Assembly (NCBI GenBank): GCA_030016715.1
Contig: JASEJD010000001.1
Coordinates: 288,962 to 352,961 of the forward strand
Length of the DNA: 64,000 nt
Source of the DNA: Methanobacteriaceae archaeon
GTDB taxonomy: Archaea > Methanobacteriota > Methanobacteria > Methanobacteriales > Methanobacteriaceae
Reading direction: 5' to 3'
Numbering within the stretch: position 1 is the stretch's first letter; every line of letters starts with the position of its first letter. The translations under genes were made by a program, and so were the position numbers. Below are positions 11,394-21,155 of the stretch, in pieces. The notes beneath the pieces were generated by a model. That model saw only the letters and a list, made by a program, of their open reading frames with translations, did no database searches and was not told the DNA's origin.

Positions 11394-12842
11394 ATGAAAA
11401 ATATTGAAATAAGTCCGGTAAGCAGAATTGAAGGACATGCTAAAATAACAGTGCAACTGGATGACTCTGGAAATGTTTCAGATGCCCACTTTCATGTGAT
11501 GGAAATACGAGGCTTTGAAAAATTTTTAGAAGGAGCTGCTGTAGAAGAAGCGCCTCGAATTACACCCCGTATATGTGGTATCTGTCAAACTGCACATCAC
11601 TTAGCATCAGCTAAAGCTACCGACCAGATATTTGGTCTTCAACCACCAGAAACAGCCACAAAACTACGAGAATTAATGCTTTTGGGTCAGTATATACATT
11701 CACACTCACTCCACTTTTATTTCCTGGGAGCTCCAGATCTTGTTATGGGACCTGAATCAGACCCTGCATTAAGAAATGTTGTGGGAATACTGAAAAAAGA
11801 TCCCGCTCTTGCGAAAATGGCTATTGATACTCGTAAGATTGGGCAGAACATTACAAACATAGTTGGTGGTAAGCCAATTAGTCCGGTTACAGCCATACCT
11901 GGTGGGCAATCAAAAGGAATAACTGATGAAGAAAGAAATGATCTATTAACACAAGCAAAAGAAGCTGTAGAATTAGTTGAAAAAGGGGTTGAAGTTACTA
12001 AACCACTATTTGAACAGTACAGTGAAGCTGTAGAACTTCTAGGAACATTAGAATCAAATTTCGGGGCTCTAAGTAACAATGGTAATATCGAATTTTATGA
12101 TGCACCAGTGAAAATTATAGATAAAGATGGAAATGACCTACACGAATTTGAATCTGACAATTACCTTGATTACATTGAAGAAAAAGTTCAGCCCTGGTCT
12201 TATCTTAAATTCCCTTATCTAAAACAAATAGGATTCCCAGAAGGTAACTATAGAGTTGGACCTCTAGCTAGACTTAACATTGCTCAAACCATACCCACTG
12301 AAAAAGCTTCTGCACTCTTTGGAGAGTTTAAAGACAAATACGGAATTGCGCAAAATCCTCTGCTATACCATTATGCCCGTCTCATTGAGTTGATGTACGC
12401 TTCAGAAAGAGCGGTACAATTATTAGAAGATGATTCAATAACAGGAACCGATATTAGACAACCATTAACAGAAGAACTCATGACCAAAGCTGAAGCAAAG
12501 GAATCAGGTGGATCTAGAAGGGGAGTAGGTATGATTGAAGCAACTAGAGGAATTCTGATTCATGATTACGAAACAGACGATGCAGGGTACATAACCCGAG
12601 CTAACTTGATTGTATCGACTGGGCAAAACAACCTATCTATGGATATTGGAGTAAGAGAAACCGCTAAAGCTATGATTAAAGGTGAAGAAGTATCAGAAGG
12701 GTTAAAAAACCAATTAGAAATGATTGTAAGAGCTTATGATCCTTGTTTATCTTGTGCCACCCATATGATAAATGGAGAATCTCCATTAGTAGTGGATATA
12801 CATGATAGTAACGGTGAACTCATTAAAAAGCATATATTATAA
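11394..12842 (+). CDS. mvhA: F420-non-reducing [NiFe]-hydrogenase large subunit
   Basis: 482 residues. The [NiFe] active-site Cys pairs are both present: [11 protein letters not shown] near residue 60 (RxCGxC) and DPCLSCATH near residue 455 (DPCxxCxxH). After the second motif there is a tail of about 24 residues, the type removed by a maturation protease in group 3 enzymes. It oxidises H2 and passes electrons through MvhG and probably the operon's ferredoxin. I chose ATG at 11394 because GGTGATATTT precedes it; the in-frame ATG at 11382 lies before that site. A strong hairpin terminator starts at its stop codon. No maturation protease gene is near. Confidence 0.9.
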   Translation: MKNIEISPVSRIEGHAKITVQLDDSGNVSDAHFHVMEIRGFEKFLEGAAVEEAPRITPRICGICQTAHHLASAKATDQIFGLQPPETATKLRELMLLGQYIHSHSLHFYFLGAPDLVMGPESDPALRNVVGILKKDPALAKMAIDTRKIGQNITNIVGGKPISPVTAIPGGQSKGITDEERNDLLTQAKEAVELVEKGVEVTKPLFEQYSEAVELLGTLESNFGALSNNGNIEFYDAPVKIIDKDGNDLHEFESDNYLDYIEEKVQPWSYLKFPYLKQIGFPEGNYRVGPLARLNIAQTIPTEKASALFGEFKDKYGIAQNPLLYHYARLIELMYASERAVQLLEDDSITGTDIRQPLTEELMTKAEAKESGGSRRGVGMIEATRGILIHDYETDDAGYITRANLIVSTGQNNLSMDIGVRETAKAMIKGEEVSEGLKNQLEMIVRAYDPCLSCATHMINGESPLVVDIHDSNGELIKKHIL

Positions 12843-12890
12843 CTAAATCCAAAGATTAAGGATTTAGTTTATATTCTATTTTTTCTTAAT
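12841..12890 (+). terminator. Terminator of hydrogenase operon
   Basis: AACTAAATCC and GGATTTAGTT form a perfect 10-bp stem with a 9-base loop at 12841-12869, overlapping the mvhA stop codon, followed by a T-rich tract (CTATTTTTTCTT). It fits an intrinsic terminator or 3' stabiliser for the operon. Confidence 0.65.
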
Positions 12891-13041
12891 TAAAAACAAA
12901 TCAATTTTTTTTATTTCAATTTATAATAGGATTAATTTCTATAATAAATTTTGAAAAGTTTATTTATCATACCAGTAAAAATAATAATATGTTAAAAAAT
13001 ATCAGTAATAATTAAATCTTTTCTCTTAATAAAGTGATTTT

Positions 13042-14247
13042 ATGAGCGATATAGATGTTGGAAAACAATTAGAAGAAATTCTAATTGATTTAGAAAGAAT
13101 TGATGGTATTGATGGCAGTTTGATTGCTGATAACTCGGGAAATATTATAAGTCATCGGATGCATCGCTATACTGATGTTGATTTATTTGGATCAATGTCC
13201 AATGTTATAGTAAACTCATCAGAAAGATTACTGAATTCTGCAGAGCAAGGAAAAATTGAAAGGGTTCTCATGGAGTCTGCTAATGGGAAAGCACTCTTTT
13301 TAGATTTAGATAAAGTTAATTTTATTATATTAATGGAATTATCAGCCAATATTGGGTTGGTAATGGTTTCTGCTAAAAGAGCAGCAGAAAAGATATTAGA
13401 TATTTCTAAAGATCTTGTAATATCCATAGAAGCAGAATATACTGAAGAAATACCCGAATCAAAAGAAATCGAAAAAGAGGAACTATCTGCAGAAAAAAAT
13501 GAAATAGAGAAAATTAAAACTTCTCAAACGGTACCTGAAGAGTTGATAAATCAAGAACCATCTGCACCTATATCCACATCAATAGAAGCTACTGAAAATG
13601 AAGTATTTAAGGACGAAGAGATTACTGAAATTGATTTAGAAGTAATTCCAGAAGAAAAGACTTATGAACAATCAACTGAAGATTCTATTGTTTCAGACAA
13701 AAAAATCCAAGGCCCAGAAGAAATAAAACCACAAACTGAAAAATCAGAGATTCTACCTTCAATAAAACCACCAATTTCATTTCCTGAACTGCCAGAGAAT
13801 GTAATTGTCCCATCCGATGCAGAAGAACGTTCTCAATTAATTTTAGATATCTACGAAGCAATATTTTTGGCCATGTCGCTGGGTGCTAGTAAAATAATGG
13901 GAGTGGCACCAGCAAGAGGATTAACCAAAAAATTTTTACCTTTAGAATCATGCAAAAAACTTCTGGTAGGAGTGGATGTTAAAACAAACTCAGTTATAGA
14001 TTTCAACACAATCAGAGAAAACGCAGCAAAAATAAGCATCGAATCAAGAGAGAAAACGTTAATAAATGATTTCAGCAAAATTATTGACATAATAACCGAG
14101 AACTATGGTAAAGTTATGGGATACGATGCTTTCCGTGGGATGGTAAGACCAGAATTTAATGTCATCAAAAAATCGTATGGAAATGCCATGGATGAATTAG
14201 ATATTAAAAAGAAGATACATCCAGAACTAATAAATCTATTAAATTGA
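13042..14247 (+). CDS. Roadblock/LC7 protein with acidic linker and C-terminal helical domain
   Basis: 401 residues. Residues 1-125 are a roadblock/LC7 domain (ILIDLERIDGIDGSLIADNSG, then MSNVIVNSSERLL and VSAKRAAEKI) like the short protein at 3551-3898. About 130-255 is an acidic Glu/Ile/Pro low-complexity linker. The C-terminal part (about 260-401, with LDIYEAIFLAMSLGASKIMG and ENYGKVMGYDAFRGM) is mainly helical and not recognised. Start ATG at 13042 follows GTGATTTT. The linker style resembles that of the DUF2226-like protein at 595-1950, suggesting scaffold proteins. It stands alone between the hydrogenase terminator and nadA. Confidence 0.75.
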   Translation: MSDIDVGKQLEEILIDLERIDGIDGSLIADNSGNIISHRMHRYTDVDLFGSMSNVIVNSSERLLNSAEQGKIERVLMESANGKALFLDLDKVNFIILMELSANIGLVMVSAKRAAEKILDISKDLVISIEAEYTEEIPESKEIEKEELSAEKNEIEKIKTSQTVPEELINQEPSAPISTSIEATENEVFKDEEITEIDLEVIPEEKTYEQSTEDSIVSDKKIQGPEEIKPQTEKSEILPSIKPPISFPELPENVIVPSDAEERSQLILDIYEAIFLAMSLGASKIMGVAPARGLTKKFLPLESCKKLLVGVDVKTNSVIDFNTIRENAAKISIESREKTLINDFSKIIDIITENYGKVMGYDAFRGMVRPEFNVIKKSYGNAMDELDIKKKIHPELINLLN

Positions 14248-14470
14248 GATACTCAAAAATTCAATCTATTTTATCATGTATTATACTTTAATTCATGTGT
14301 AATTAATCTGTTGTTATAAAAAAATTTATAAACCATAATACCATGTAAAAATATACTATCGTTTTACACGTTTTTTAATAAATAAAAATTGAATATTTAG
14401 CTTATTACTGAGATCTAAAGATTATAATTATCTAGTTCAATTACTCTAAAATTTTACAGGCACGATTATA

Positions 14471-15388
14471 ATGTTAAATGAGCTTCAAAAAAAAATAATT
14501 AACCTTAAAAAAGAAAAAAATGCAATAATATTAGCCCATAACTATCAAAAAGGAGAAATTCAGGAAATAGCTGATTTCATAGGAGATTCTCTTGAGCTAT
14601 GTATTAAAGCATCTGAAATAGTGGAATCAGATCTGGTAATATTTTGTGGTGTGGATTTCATGGCTGAGACCGCTGCTATTTTAAATCCTGATAAAAAGAT
14701 TATAATTCCCGATTTAGAGTCAGAATGTCCCATGGCCCATATGCTTCCAGCAAGTGAAGTTATAAAAGCTAAAAAACAACACCCTGATGCAGCAGTAGTA
14801 TTATATGTCAATACCTTGGCAGAGGCAAAAGCTGAGGCCGATATCCTTTGTACATCTTCGAATGCATTAAAAGTTGTAGAAAGCCTCCCCCAAGAAAAAA
14901 TTCTTTTTGGTCCGGACAATAATCTAGCCTGTTATGTGAAAAAAAATACTGATAAAAATATTATTCCTATTCCGGATAATGGATATTGTTATGTACATAA
15001 AATGTTTAATGTGGCTGATTTAATGTTTTTAAAGGAAAAATATCCTGATTCAGATATTTTAGCACATCCAGAATGTGATCCTGAAGTTCAAGATTATGCG
15101 GATTATATTTTAAGCACAGGGGGTATGATGAGCCATGTTGCAAATTCCCCTAAAAAAACGTTTATTATTGGAACTGAAATCGATTTAATTACAAGACTTA
15201 GAAGAGAAAATCCAGATAAAAGAATTCTGCCAGCCTATGCTGATGCTATCTGTGAAAACATGAAACTTCACACACTAGAAAAGGTTCTAAAATCCATTGA
15301 AACTGAAGAATATGTGGTTACAGTTCCCGAGGAAATTGCCCAAAAATCTAAAAAAGCCATTGAAAGAATGATCTCAGTATCATCTTAA
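14471..15388 (+). CDS. nadA: Quinolinate synthase
   Basis: 305 residues. NadA condenses iminoaspartate with dihydroxyacetone phosphate to quinolinate, using a [4Fe-4S] cluster. Family marks: ILAHNYQKGEIQEIADFIGDS at about 20-40, FCGVDFMAETAAIL, CPMAHML, CTSSNA, HPECDPEV, and DAICENMKLHTL. The three cluster Cys are provided by CGVDFM, HPEC (or CTSSNA region) and ICENMK regions. Length is normal for archaea. It is unlinked to nadC at 6139-6978. About 220 bp of AT-rich spacer precedes it; the ribosome site is weak (CAGGCACG). Confidence 0.95.
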   Translation: MLNELQKKIINLKKEKNAIILAHNYQKGEIQEIADFIGDSLELCIKASEIVESDLVIFCGVDFMAETAAILNPDKKIIIPDLESECPMAHMLPASEVIKAKKQHPDAAVVLYVNTLAEAKAEADILCTSSNALKVVESLPQEKILFGPDNNLACYVKKNTDKNIIPIPDNGYCYVHKMFNVADLMFLKEKYPDSDILAHPECDPEVQDYADYILSTGGMMSHVANSPKKTFIIGTEIDLITRLRRENPDKRILPAYADAICENMKLHTLEKVLKSIETEEYVVTVPEEIAQKSKKAIERMISVSS

Positions 15389-15443
15389 ATATTTATTAAT
15401 CTTGAATCTTATCTATTTTTATAGGATATTAAAAGATGAATAA

Positions 15444-16871
15444 TTAAATTGCAGTTACAGTACCTTCTAACTCTGATCTAACTATTTTATAGTCATCCAG
15501 ATATTGGATTAATGCTTCGATAGCATATGTATCTGTTTTTATATTAACCCCATATTTCTCTGGTACTGCTTGGCTAGTTAAAAAAAAACTGCTTTATATT
15601 TTTCTTTTGATTTCAAACGTTTACCTTGTATGAATATCTCTTGGATGCTTATTCCACCGGGGTTTTCAATTTTAAAATATAAATTTAAGCCCATACATCT
15701 TTTTACATATCCCCCCATCTGTTTATAGGGATCTGTGGAAAAGGTTCTTTCGAGATTTTCTTCCATCATCTACCATATTTCCCAGCCCTCTAACTCAACA
15801 GTTAATAGTGGAGGGTTAACATGGATTATATTCCATAGATCGTTCATATTAATATTTCCAGGAGCAACTGGCGCCCCATACCTCCAACCATGAGAAAAAG
15901 CTAACTGAGCATCTTCAGAGTGTAATAAACTTTTTAAAAGAAAATTATCCATTTTAGATTCTAAAACTGTATTTCTATTAAGTCCAATTTCAGTATATCC
16001 TACCTTTTTATTTAGATATTGGTTATGTGGTTTTAGTATTTTATCAACTAATTTTTCAATGGATTCATCAGGTTCAAGATCCTTTTCAACAATAATCAGT
16101 TCATGATTAAAGTTTTTAATTTTACCTCCAGTTATATCCAAATCTAATCGCCCCACAAATGATCCATGGCATCCAGACTGAATAATTATAGTATTGTTGA
16201 CCATTATTGGTTTATATAAACGGTTATGAGTATGAGCACTAAGTAATACGTCAACACCTTCTGTTTCCAATGCTAATTTGACTTCTTGGGGAAAACCAAG
16301 ATGAGAGATAACTATAATCAAATCAACCTTCTCTTGATTTCTCAATTTCTCAATATAAAACTTTAATTCTTCATTACCCAGCGTAAAATATACGCCTTCA
16401 CTAAAATGATTAGGCATTACTTTGTCAACAATCATGGAGGCTATTCCTATAATTCCAAGTCTTAAATTATTTCTTTCCATGACCCCGGTATGGCTGGAAA
16501 ACAAGTTGATCATTACTTTTGTTATAACAATTTATGCAAGCAATGGATAATTCCATTTCTTATTTATTTTCATTAATTGTTTAGGTCCGTAAGCAAATTC
16601 CCAATGGGCATTCATTGCATCAGAACTCATCTCATTGAGGATCGAAATTAAAGATTCTCCCTTTGATTTGACTGCTGTATATGTTCCATGCAAGGTATCA
16701 CCACAATCAAATAAGAGCACTTGGTCTGGTTGATTTTAAAGGCTTGGTTAAAAATAGATTTTAATCTCGATAGCCCCTTACATCCATATAATATGGTTTT
16801 GAGCCTTTCCAGAATAATTCTGTATGCAGATCCAGATAGGCATGGGTATCATTAATCGGGAAAATGGTCAA
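15444..16871 (-). pseudogene. Decayed 5'-nucleotidase/metallophosphatase-like gene
   Basis: On the minus strand the pieces of one protein of the UshA/5'-nucleotidase type can be read in order, interrupted by at least five lesions. An N-terminal piece has PINDTHAYLDLHTELFW (about 16860-16780). A second reads FDCGDTLHG near 16700. The third (16513-15770) has LGIIGIASMIVDK, VISHLGFPQEV and LLSAHTHNR, the metal motif; it ends EGWEIW then an in-frame TAG at 15774. The next piece continues directly with MMEENLERTFS, and after a 9-A run at 15580-15588 the frame shifts to a last piece ending GTVTAI and a stop. Shifts also lie near 16778, 16725, 16535 and 16490. Not a functional gene. Confidence 0.88.
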
Positions 16872-17087
16872 ATTAGGTTCAAAAGAAATTATTAATCCCC
16901 CCCCCCAATTTCTATGATTTAAAAATTATTTTTTTATAAATATATGATGAAAAATAAATAAAATTTGTGATGATTCTGTGAAATTATAAAATTGAAAGCA
17001 TACATTTAAGATTAAGTAATCCCTATAATACAAGTTATTTATAAAAAATCTAATGGAATAATTATTTATAAGTATAGGGGAAATGAA

Positions 17088-17858
17088 ATGTTTTTTAAAG
17101 TTGAAGGGCATGAAGTTAGGGCTGAAGTTGAAAAAGAGGAAATATTTAAATCAAAACATTCTGAATTAAGTTTAAAAAAGTTAAAAATTCATTTTCAAGT
17201 TTATAATCCTATCAAAATTCCGAAGGTTATTCAGTCCATTGAAGATAAAAAGAGTTGGAAAGTAATAAGTTCATCTTATTATTATACTGAAGGAAACCCT
17301 GTGGTTCGTTATATATTTGAAATTGAAGAAATTGAAGTTCTTAACATAAAACAACTGATCATCAATAAAATCAAGTTAGATCCCTATTCTTATGAGGAAG
17401 TGATAGAAGAAGAAAGAGGCGATAAATTATCAATAAAAGCCAATATTATAATTAAGGAAAAAGATTTGAAGGAAATTAAAGAATGGATGACCCAGGACAA
17501 ATATCTCTCAGTGATTAGATCTGGAATTTCAAAAAAAATGAAGGAAATGAAAATAGAAAAAGTATTATGGTCAAAAGACGTTAATAATACTATTAAATGT
17601 CATTTAACCTTGATAGAGAAATTTGATGGAGATTATAAATATCCTGATAGTTTTTCTGCTGAATTTAAGAATATAAATAAAATTCTATCCGATTCTGTTA
17701 ATACTATGGAAAGTTTAGTGGAATTACTGGCTAAAAAAAATATCATCTCCAATACAGAGCTAGAAAAGATGAAAAAAAAGCATGAAAATCGATTAAACTT
17801 GATAAATCTTTACGAAGTCGAAGATTTAGATGAATATTTAAATAAATATCAAGTTTAA
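17088..17858 (+). CDS. Hypothetical protein, Lys/Glu-rich
   Basis: 256 residues, not recognised. It is charged and has no signal peptide or membrane segment. Alternating strand-like stretches (IHFQVYNPIKIPKVIQSI, VVRYIFEIEEIEVLNIKQL) and helices are apparent, and the C-terminus (MESLVELLAKKNIISNTELEKM) is a helical hairpin-like region. ATG at 17088 is preceded by AGGGGAAATGAA. It is followed after 114 bp by a thioesterase, with a TATA-like run (TATATTTTCC) between, so co-transcription is uncertain. Base composition is like its neighbours. The long poly-C run at 16897-16906 lies upstream. Confidence 0.75.
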   Translation: MFFKVEGHEVRAEVEKEEIFKSKHSELSLKKLKIHFQVYNPIKIPKVIQSIEDKKSWKVISSSYYYTEGNPVVRYIFEIEEIEVLNIKQLIINKIKLDPYSYEEVIEEERGDKLSIKANIIIKEKDLKEIKEWMTQDKYLSVIRSGISKKMKEMKIEKVLWSKDVNNTIKCHLTLIEKFDGDYKYPDSFSAEFKNINKILSDSVNTMESLVELLAKKNIISNTELEKMKKKHENRLNLINLYEVEDLDEYLNKYQV

Positions 17859-17972
17859 GTATTATTCCAAATTAGCCGGTGCAATGATTAATCTAATGAT
17901 TTTAGATAAAATAATAATTAAACTATTATATTTTCCTAAAATGTATTCACTAAGATATAAAGGGTTTTTAGA

Positions 17973-18374
17973 ATGGATAAACTGATTAAATATTTTGAAA
18001 AAGACTATTTTGCAATTAATAATCATATTGAACTCATTGAAGTCCGAAATGGTAAAGCTAAAGCAAAAATGGAGATAAAAAGGGATCATCTAAATAGTTT
18101 AGGAATGGTTCATGGAGGAGCTATTTTTACATTAGCTGATCTAGCATTTGCAGCGGCTGCAAATTCACATGGGGATGTGAGTGTTGCTATAAATGCAGAT
18201 ATATCCTTTATGAAAGCTGCTTATGAAGGAACTTTATATGCTGAGGCTGAAGAAATCTCTTTGAATCCAAAAATTGCCACTTACACCGTGAAAATCAAAA
18301 ATGAGAAAAAAGATATTATTGCAATTTTTCAAGGGATGGCTTACCGAAAAAAAGACAGATTAAAAATTGAATAG
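17973..18374 (+). CDS. PaaI-family hotdog thioesterase
   Basis: 133 residues, one hotdog domain. The motif LNSLGMVHGGAIFTLADLAFA (about 46-66) is the PaaI/YbgC-type acyl-CoA thioesterase signature, and VAINADISFMKAA and EEISLNPKIATYTVKI complete the fold. It hydrolyses an acyl-CoA of unknown type. It precedes the ferritin-like gene by 17 bp, so the two are probably one transcript. Confidence 0.88.
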   Translation: MDKLIKYFEKDYFAINNHIELIEVRNGKAKAKMEIKRDHLNSLGMVHGGAIFTLADLAFAAAANSHGDVSVAINADISFMKAAYEGTLYAEAEEISLNPKIATYTVKIKNEKKDIIAIFQGMAYRKKDRLKIE

Positions 18375-18391
18375 ATGCTGAGGGTATAAAG

Positions 18392-18796
18392 ATGGAAAAA
18401 GAAGAAATTATAAAAATGTTAAACGAAGATTTTGTTAGAGAACTGGAAGCAACCATGATCTACTCATATAATTCTTTTATTATAGAAAACTGTGACTCTA
18501 GTAGAGTAACTGAGGCTATTTCTGTAGATGAAATGAGACATATGTGGTGGCTAGCTGACCTAATTACTAAAAGAGGCGGGAAACCTACCATGAAACATAA
18601 AGAACTTGATTTTGGTGGAGATGATTTGAAAAGTCAGTTGGAAAGACAGATCCAACTCGAAACAGAGGGAATAAAAATATACAGCCAACAAATAGAAGAA
18701 ATAGATGATGAAGAAGTAGTTGGTGTACTTAAACATATAATAGATGAAGAAAAAAGGCATAGAAAAGAGTTTAGGATGAGATTAGAAGAATTATAG
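18392..18796 (+). CDS. Ferritin-like diiron protein
   Basis: 134 residues, a four-helix bundle. Metal ligands are visible as FVRELEATMIYSYNS, VDEMRHMWWLADL (ExxH), LERQIQLETEGIKIY and IIDEEKRHRKEF (ExxxxH), the ferritin/bacterioferritin-like layout of E, ExxH, E, ExxH. Such proteins store iron or remove peroxide. ATG at 18392 follows TGAGGGTATAAAG. Co-transcribed with the thioesterase, and converging with the large wall protein. Confidence 0.85.
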   Translation: MEKEEIIKMLNEDFVRELEATMIYSYNSFIIENCDSSRVTEAISVDEMRHMWWLADLITKRGGKPTMKHKELDFGGDDLKSQLERQIQLETEGIKIYSQQIEEIDDEEVVGVLKHIIDEEKRHRKEFRMRLEEL

Positions 18797-18818
18797 TTAT
18801 TTTTACTTAAAAAAAAAA

Positions 18819-21155
18819 TTAGAAAGGTAGTTCTGCGTAGCGACCTTTCCAATACAATATTTTACAATTTTGCATAACGCCTAATGTATTTCTTGAACTG
18901 GTTGCATCTGCTGTATACCAAACGCCATTAGCATACAATTCTGCCCAAACATGACCTACAGTCATAGTAGAGAATTCACATTGTGCATGGGCATATCTTG
19001 CTGGAATACCAACCGATCTGGCCATAGCAATCATTAAGTGGGTGTGGTCTATACAATTTCCATTTCTCGTTTTTAAGATACCGGTTGCACCATATTTAGT
19101 ATTATAATAGAAGGTATAACTTAGATTATCTCTGACCCATCTGAATATTCTATCTGCCTTTTCATAATTTGAACCAGCCCCATTTACAATTGACAAAGCT
19201 AATGATTTAATTGCAGCATCATTAACCTGACAATTTTTAGTGGCAATGAGATATGGTTTCAATTCAGGCGGAATTACCTCTTTAAAGTTGACTGTTTTAG
19301 TGTTAACTATAGCGTAATTAGGTAATCTCTTTTTGGTATTATAGAAGTCCATTATCTTTGAGAAACTGTATATCATATTGTTATAATCCACTTTTCCGGC
19401 TGAGTATATTCCATAATTTGGCGCTCTTTTATATGACTCCATGAATTTCTTCAAATTAGCTGCAATCTTTACATATTCATTTTTATAGATATTAGCCACA
19501 ACAGTGTTTCCATTAGGATTTGGAGCTTCTCCAAATTCTCTGAATTTTATTGGAATGTTAGTTCCTTGATTTATTTGAACTACACTGGAAACCAGCATGT
19601 ATAAAAAGTCTGCCATGCCAATCTGTTTACCTGATAGAGTCACATAATTGGGGAGTCTTTTATTGGTTTCAATAAAAGCCTTTACTTTTGAAGCTGCAAC
19701 CTTTATTTCGTTTATTGTTGTTGAATCAGCTACATACGAGTAATCAGAACCCGCAGAATCTGTACTGAAAAATTGTTGATTAATTAAGCCGTAACGGAAC
19801 AATACAAATCCGGAAGCTCCGTTATCTAAAGCAGCTTCTATATCATTATCTAATTCTGAAGCAGGTATAGGAACCACATTACTGTCAGACCTATAACTCT
19901 GCAAACCAGCAACTACTGGTTTACCACCAGAGTTGTCTTTTATATATTTCACAGTTGACCCAATCCATTTAGTGTTTTGATTGTAGTTGCCTTTGTAAAC
20001 CATTGGAACCAAGAAGTCTAAGTAAGGTGCAAGTTTAGAATAATCTTGGCCGTAATAATATGCATTTACTGATTTTTCGGGCATTACTGCTATAGAAACA
20101 GCAACTTTTGGTTTAATTGATTTAACTGTATTGTAAGCACGTTTTACAAATGAAGTTATACTGTTCACACCATTAGCATGTTTATAGGCTGTTCCAGGGT
20201 ATCGGACATAATCCAGATGAATGCCGCTTATATCATAATTTTTAGTTACCGTAGATATGGTTTTGATTAATGCGTCGTTGAATGCAGTGCTGGTACCGTA
20301 TTTGGTTTGATATTTATAGGTAGTTTTCGTAACCCATTTATATTTGGTTTTAGATGTCCATTTGTATGTCCATTTGTACGAAGTTATGGATTTCCAAGTG
20401 GATTTCCAAACATATTTCCATTGTCCATATGATTTGTACCAGTTTTTATACCAGCTTTTATACCATTTTGTATAGGGAGTTTTAACCCATTGTTTATAGT
20501 ATACCTTGTAAGCTGTTTTTACTTTGGATGTGACTGGGATTTTTACTTGGTAACTGTATTTTCCTTCTGGATTAACCCATTTTCCATTGCTATCTAAGAA
20601 ACAAGTGATCCATGCGTGAACACGTATCCCGCTTCCTTTGACCTTGTTTATGAGTGTTTGTAGTTGAGTAAAGTATGTGTTTTTATATCCTTTTGTTAAA
20701 AAGAATATATCGGTTATGCCAGCCATCTTTAGTGTATTGACATCTATTTTGTTAACATCGTACGGATTTAACCATAATCCTTGCATATTTTCATATACTT
20801 CAAGACCTGCTGCTGCATATTCCTGAATGTTCTCTGAATAGTTATTAGTAGAAGTTGCACCATTTTGCGTGCCAGATTCCTCTTCAATATTGTCGGAATT
20901 TGAACCATTTTCTGAAAGTGGTTCATCTATTATGTTGGTATCAGTAGTTTCAATTTCATCTTCACTGCCATCAGTTTCCAGGCTATTTTCCAAGGATTGT
21001 TGATCATCCGTGTTGATATTAGTAGTATCAACTTCATCACTACCAATATCCGAATCTAAAATATTTTCTAAAGGTTGTTGGTCATCTGTGTTGGCGTAGA
21101 TGCTATTCGAACCAAGCAATGATACACTTAGCATGAATATCATTGCTAAAATCAC
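18819..21155 (-). CDS. Secreted pseudomurein-acting protein: GH-like + binding repeats + transglutaminase-like
   Basis: 778 residues or slightly more. In order: a hydrophobic signal segment; an acidic Asp/Glu/Ser/Thr linker (to about 115); a glycoside-hydrolase-like domain (ITDIFFLTKG, GSGIRVHAWITCFLD, then SGIHLDYVRYPG), interrupted at about 180-270 by a Lys/Trp/Tyr-rich insert; pseudomurein-binding repeats about 470-640, each with KRLPNY or KRAPNY; and a transglutaminase-like cysteine peptidase domain at about 650-778 with NCIDHTH (Cys), VGHVWAEL (His) and YTADATS (Asp). The last is the layout of pseudomurein endoisopeptidases. It likely cuts or remodels the wall. No in-frame ATG lies before the signal segment: GTG at 21155, or ATT at 21167 behind GAGGGGG, are the possible starts. 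Confidence 0.87.
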   Translation of the reverse strand: MILAMIFMLSVSLLGSNSIYANTDDQQPLENILDSDIGSDEVDTTNINTDDQQSLENSLETDGSEDEIETTDTNIIDEPLSENGSNSDNIEEESGTQNGATSTNNYSENIQEYAAAGLEVYENMQGLWLNPYDVNKIDVNTLKMAGITDIFFLTKGYKNTYFTQLQTLINKVKGSGIRVHAWITCFLDSNGKWVNPEGKYSYQVKIPVTSKVKTAYKVYYKQWVKTPYTKWYKSWYKNWYKSYGQWKYVWKSTWKSITSYKWTYKWTSKTKYKWVTKTTYKYQTKYGTSTAFNDALIKTISTVTKNYDISGIHLDYVRYPGTAYKHANGVNSITSFVKRAYNTVKSIKPKVAVSIAVMPEKSVNAYYYGQDYSKLAPYLDFLVPMVYKGNYNQNTKWIGSTVKYIKDNSGGKPVVAGLQSYRSDSNVVPIPASELDNDIEAALDNGASGFVLFRYGLINQQFFSTDSAGSDYSYVADSTTINEIKVAASKVKAFIETNKRLPNYVTLSGKQIGMADFLYMLVSSVVQINQGTNIPIKFREFGEAPNPNGNTVVANIYKNEYVKIAANLKKFMESYKRAPNYGIYSAGKVDYNNMIYSFSKIMDFYNTKKRLPNYAIVNTKTVNFKEVIPPELKPYLIATKNCQVNDAAIKSLALSIVNGAGSNYEKADRIFRWVRDNLSYTFYYNTKYGATGILKTRNGNCIDHTHLMIAMARSVGIPARYAHAQCEFSTMTVGHVWAELYANGVWYTADATSSRNTLGVMQNCKILYWKGRYAELPF

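Noticed and set aside
15770..15779. In-frame TAG in the metallophosphatase fragment could be a pyrrolysine codon.
   Set aside because: The gene has several other frameshifts, the host group is not known to use pyrrolysine here, and no methylamine methyltransferase context exists; a nonsense mutation in a decayed gene is simpler.
16897..16906. Poly-C run as a phase-variation tract.
   Set aside because: It lies outside any intact gene or promoter, behind a pseudogene, so it is more likely a simple slippage run.
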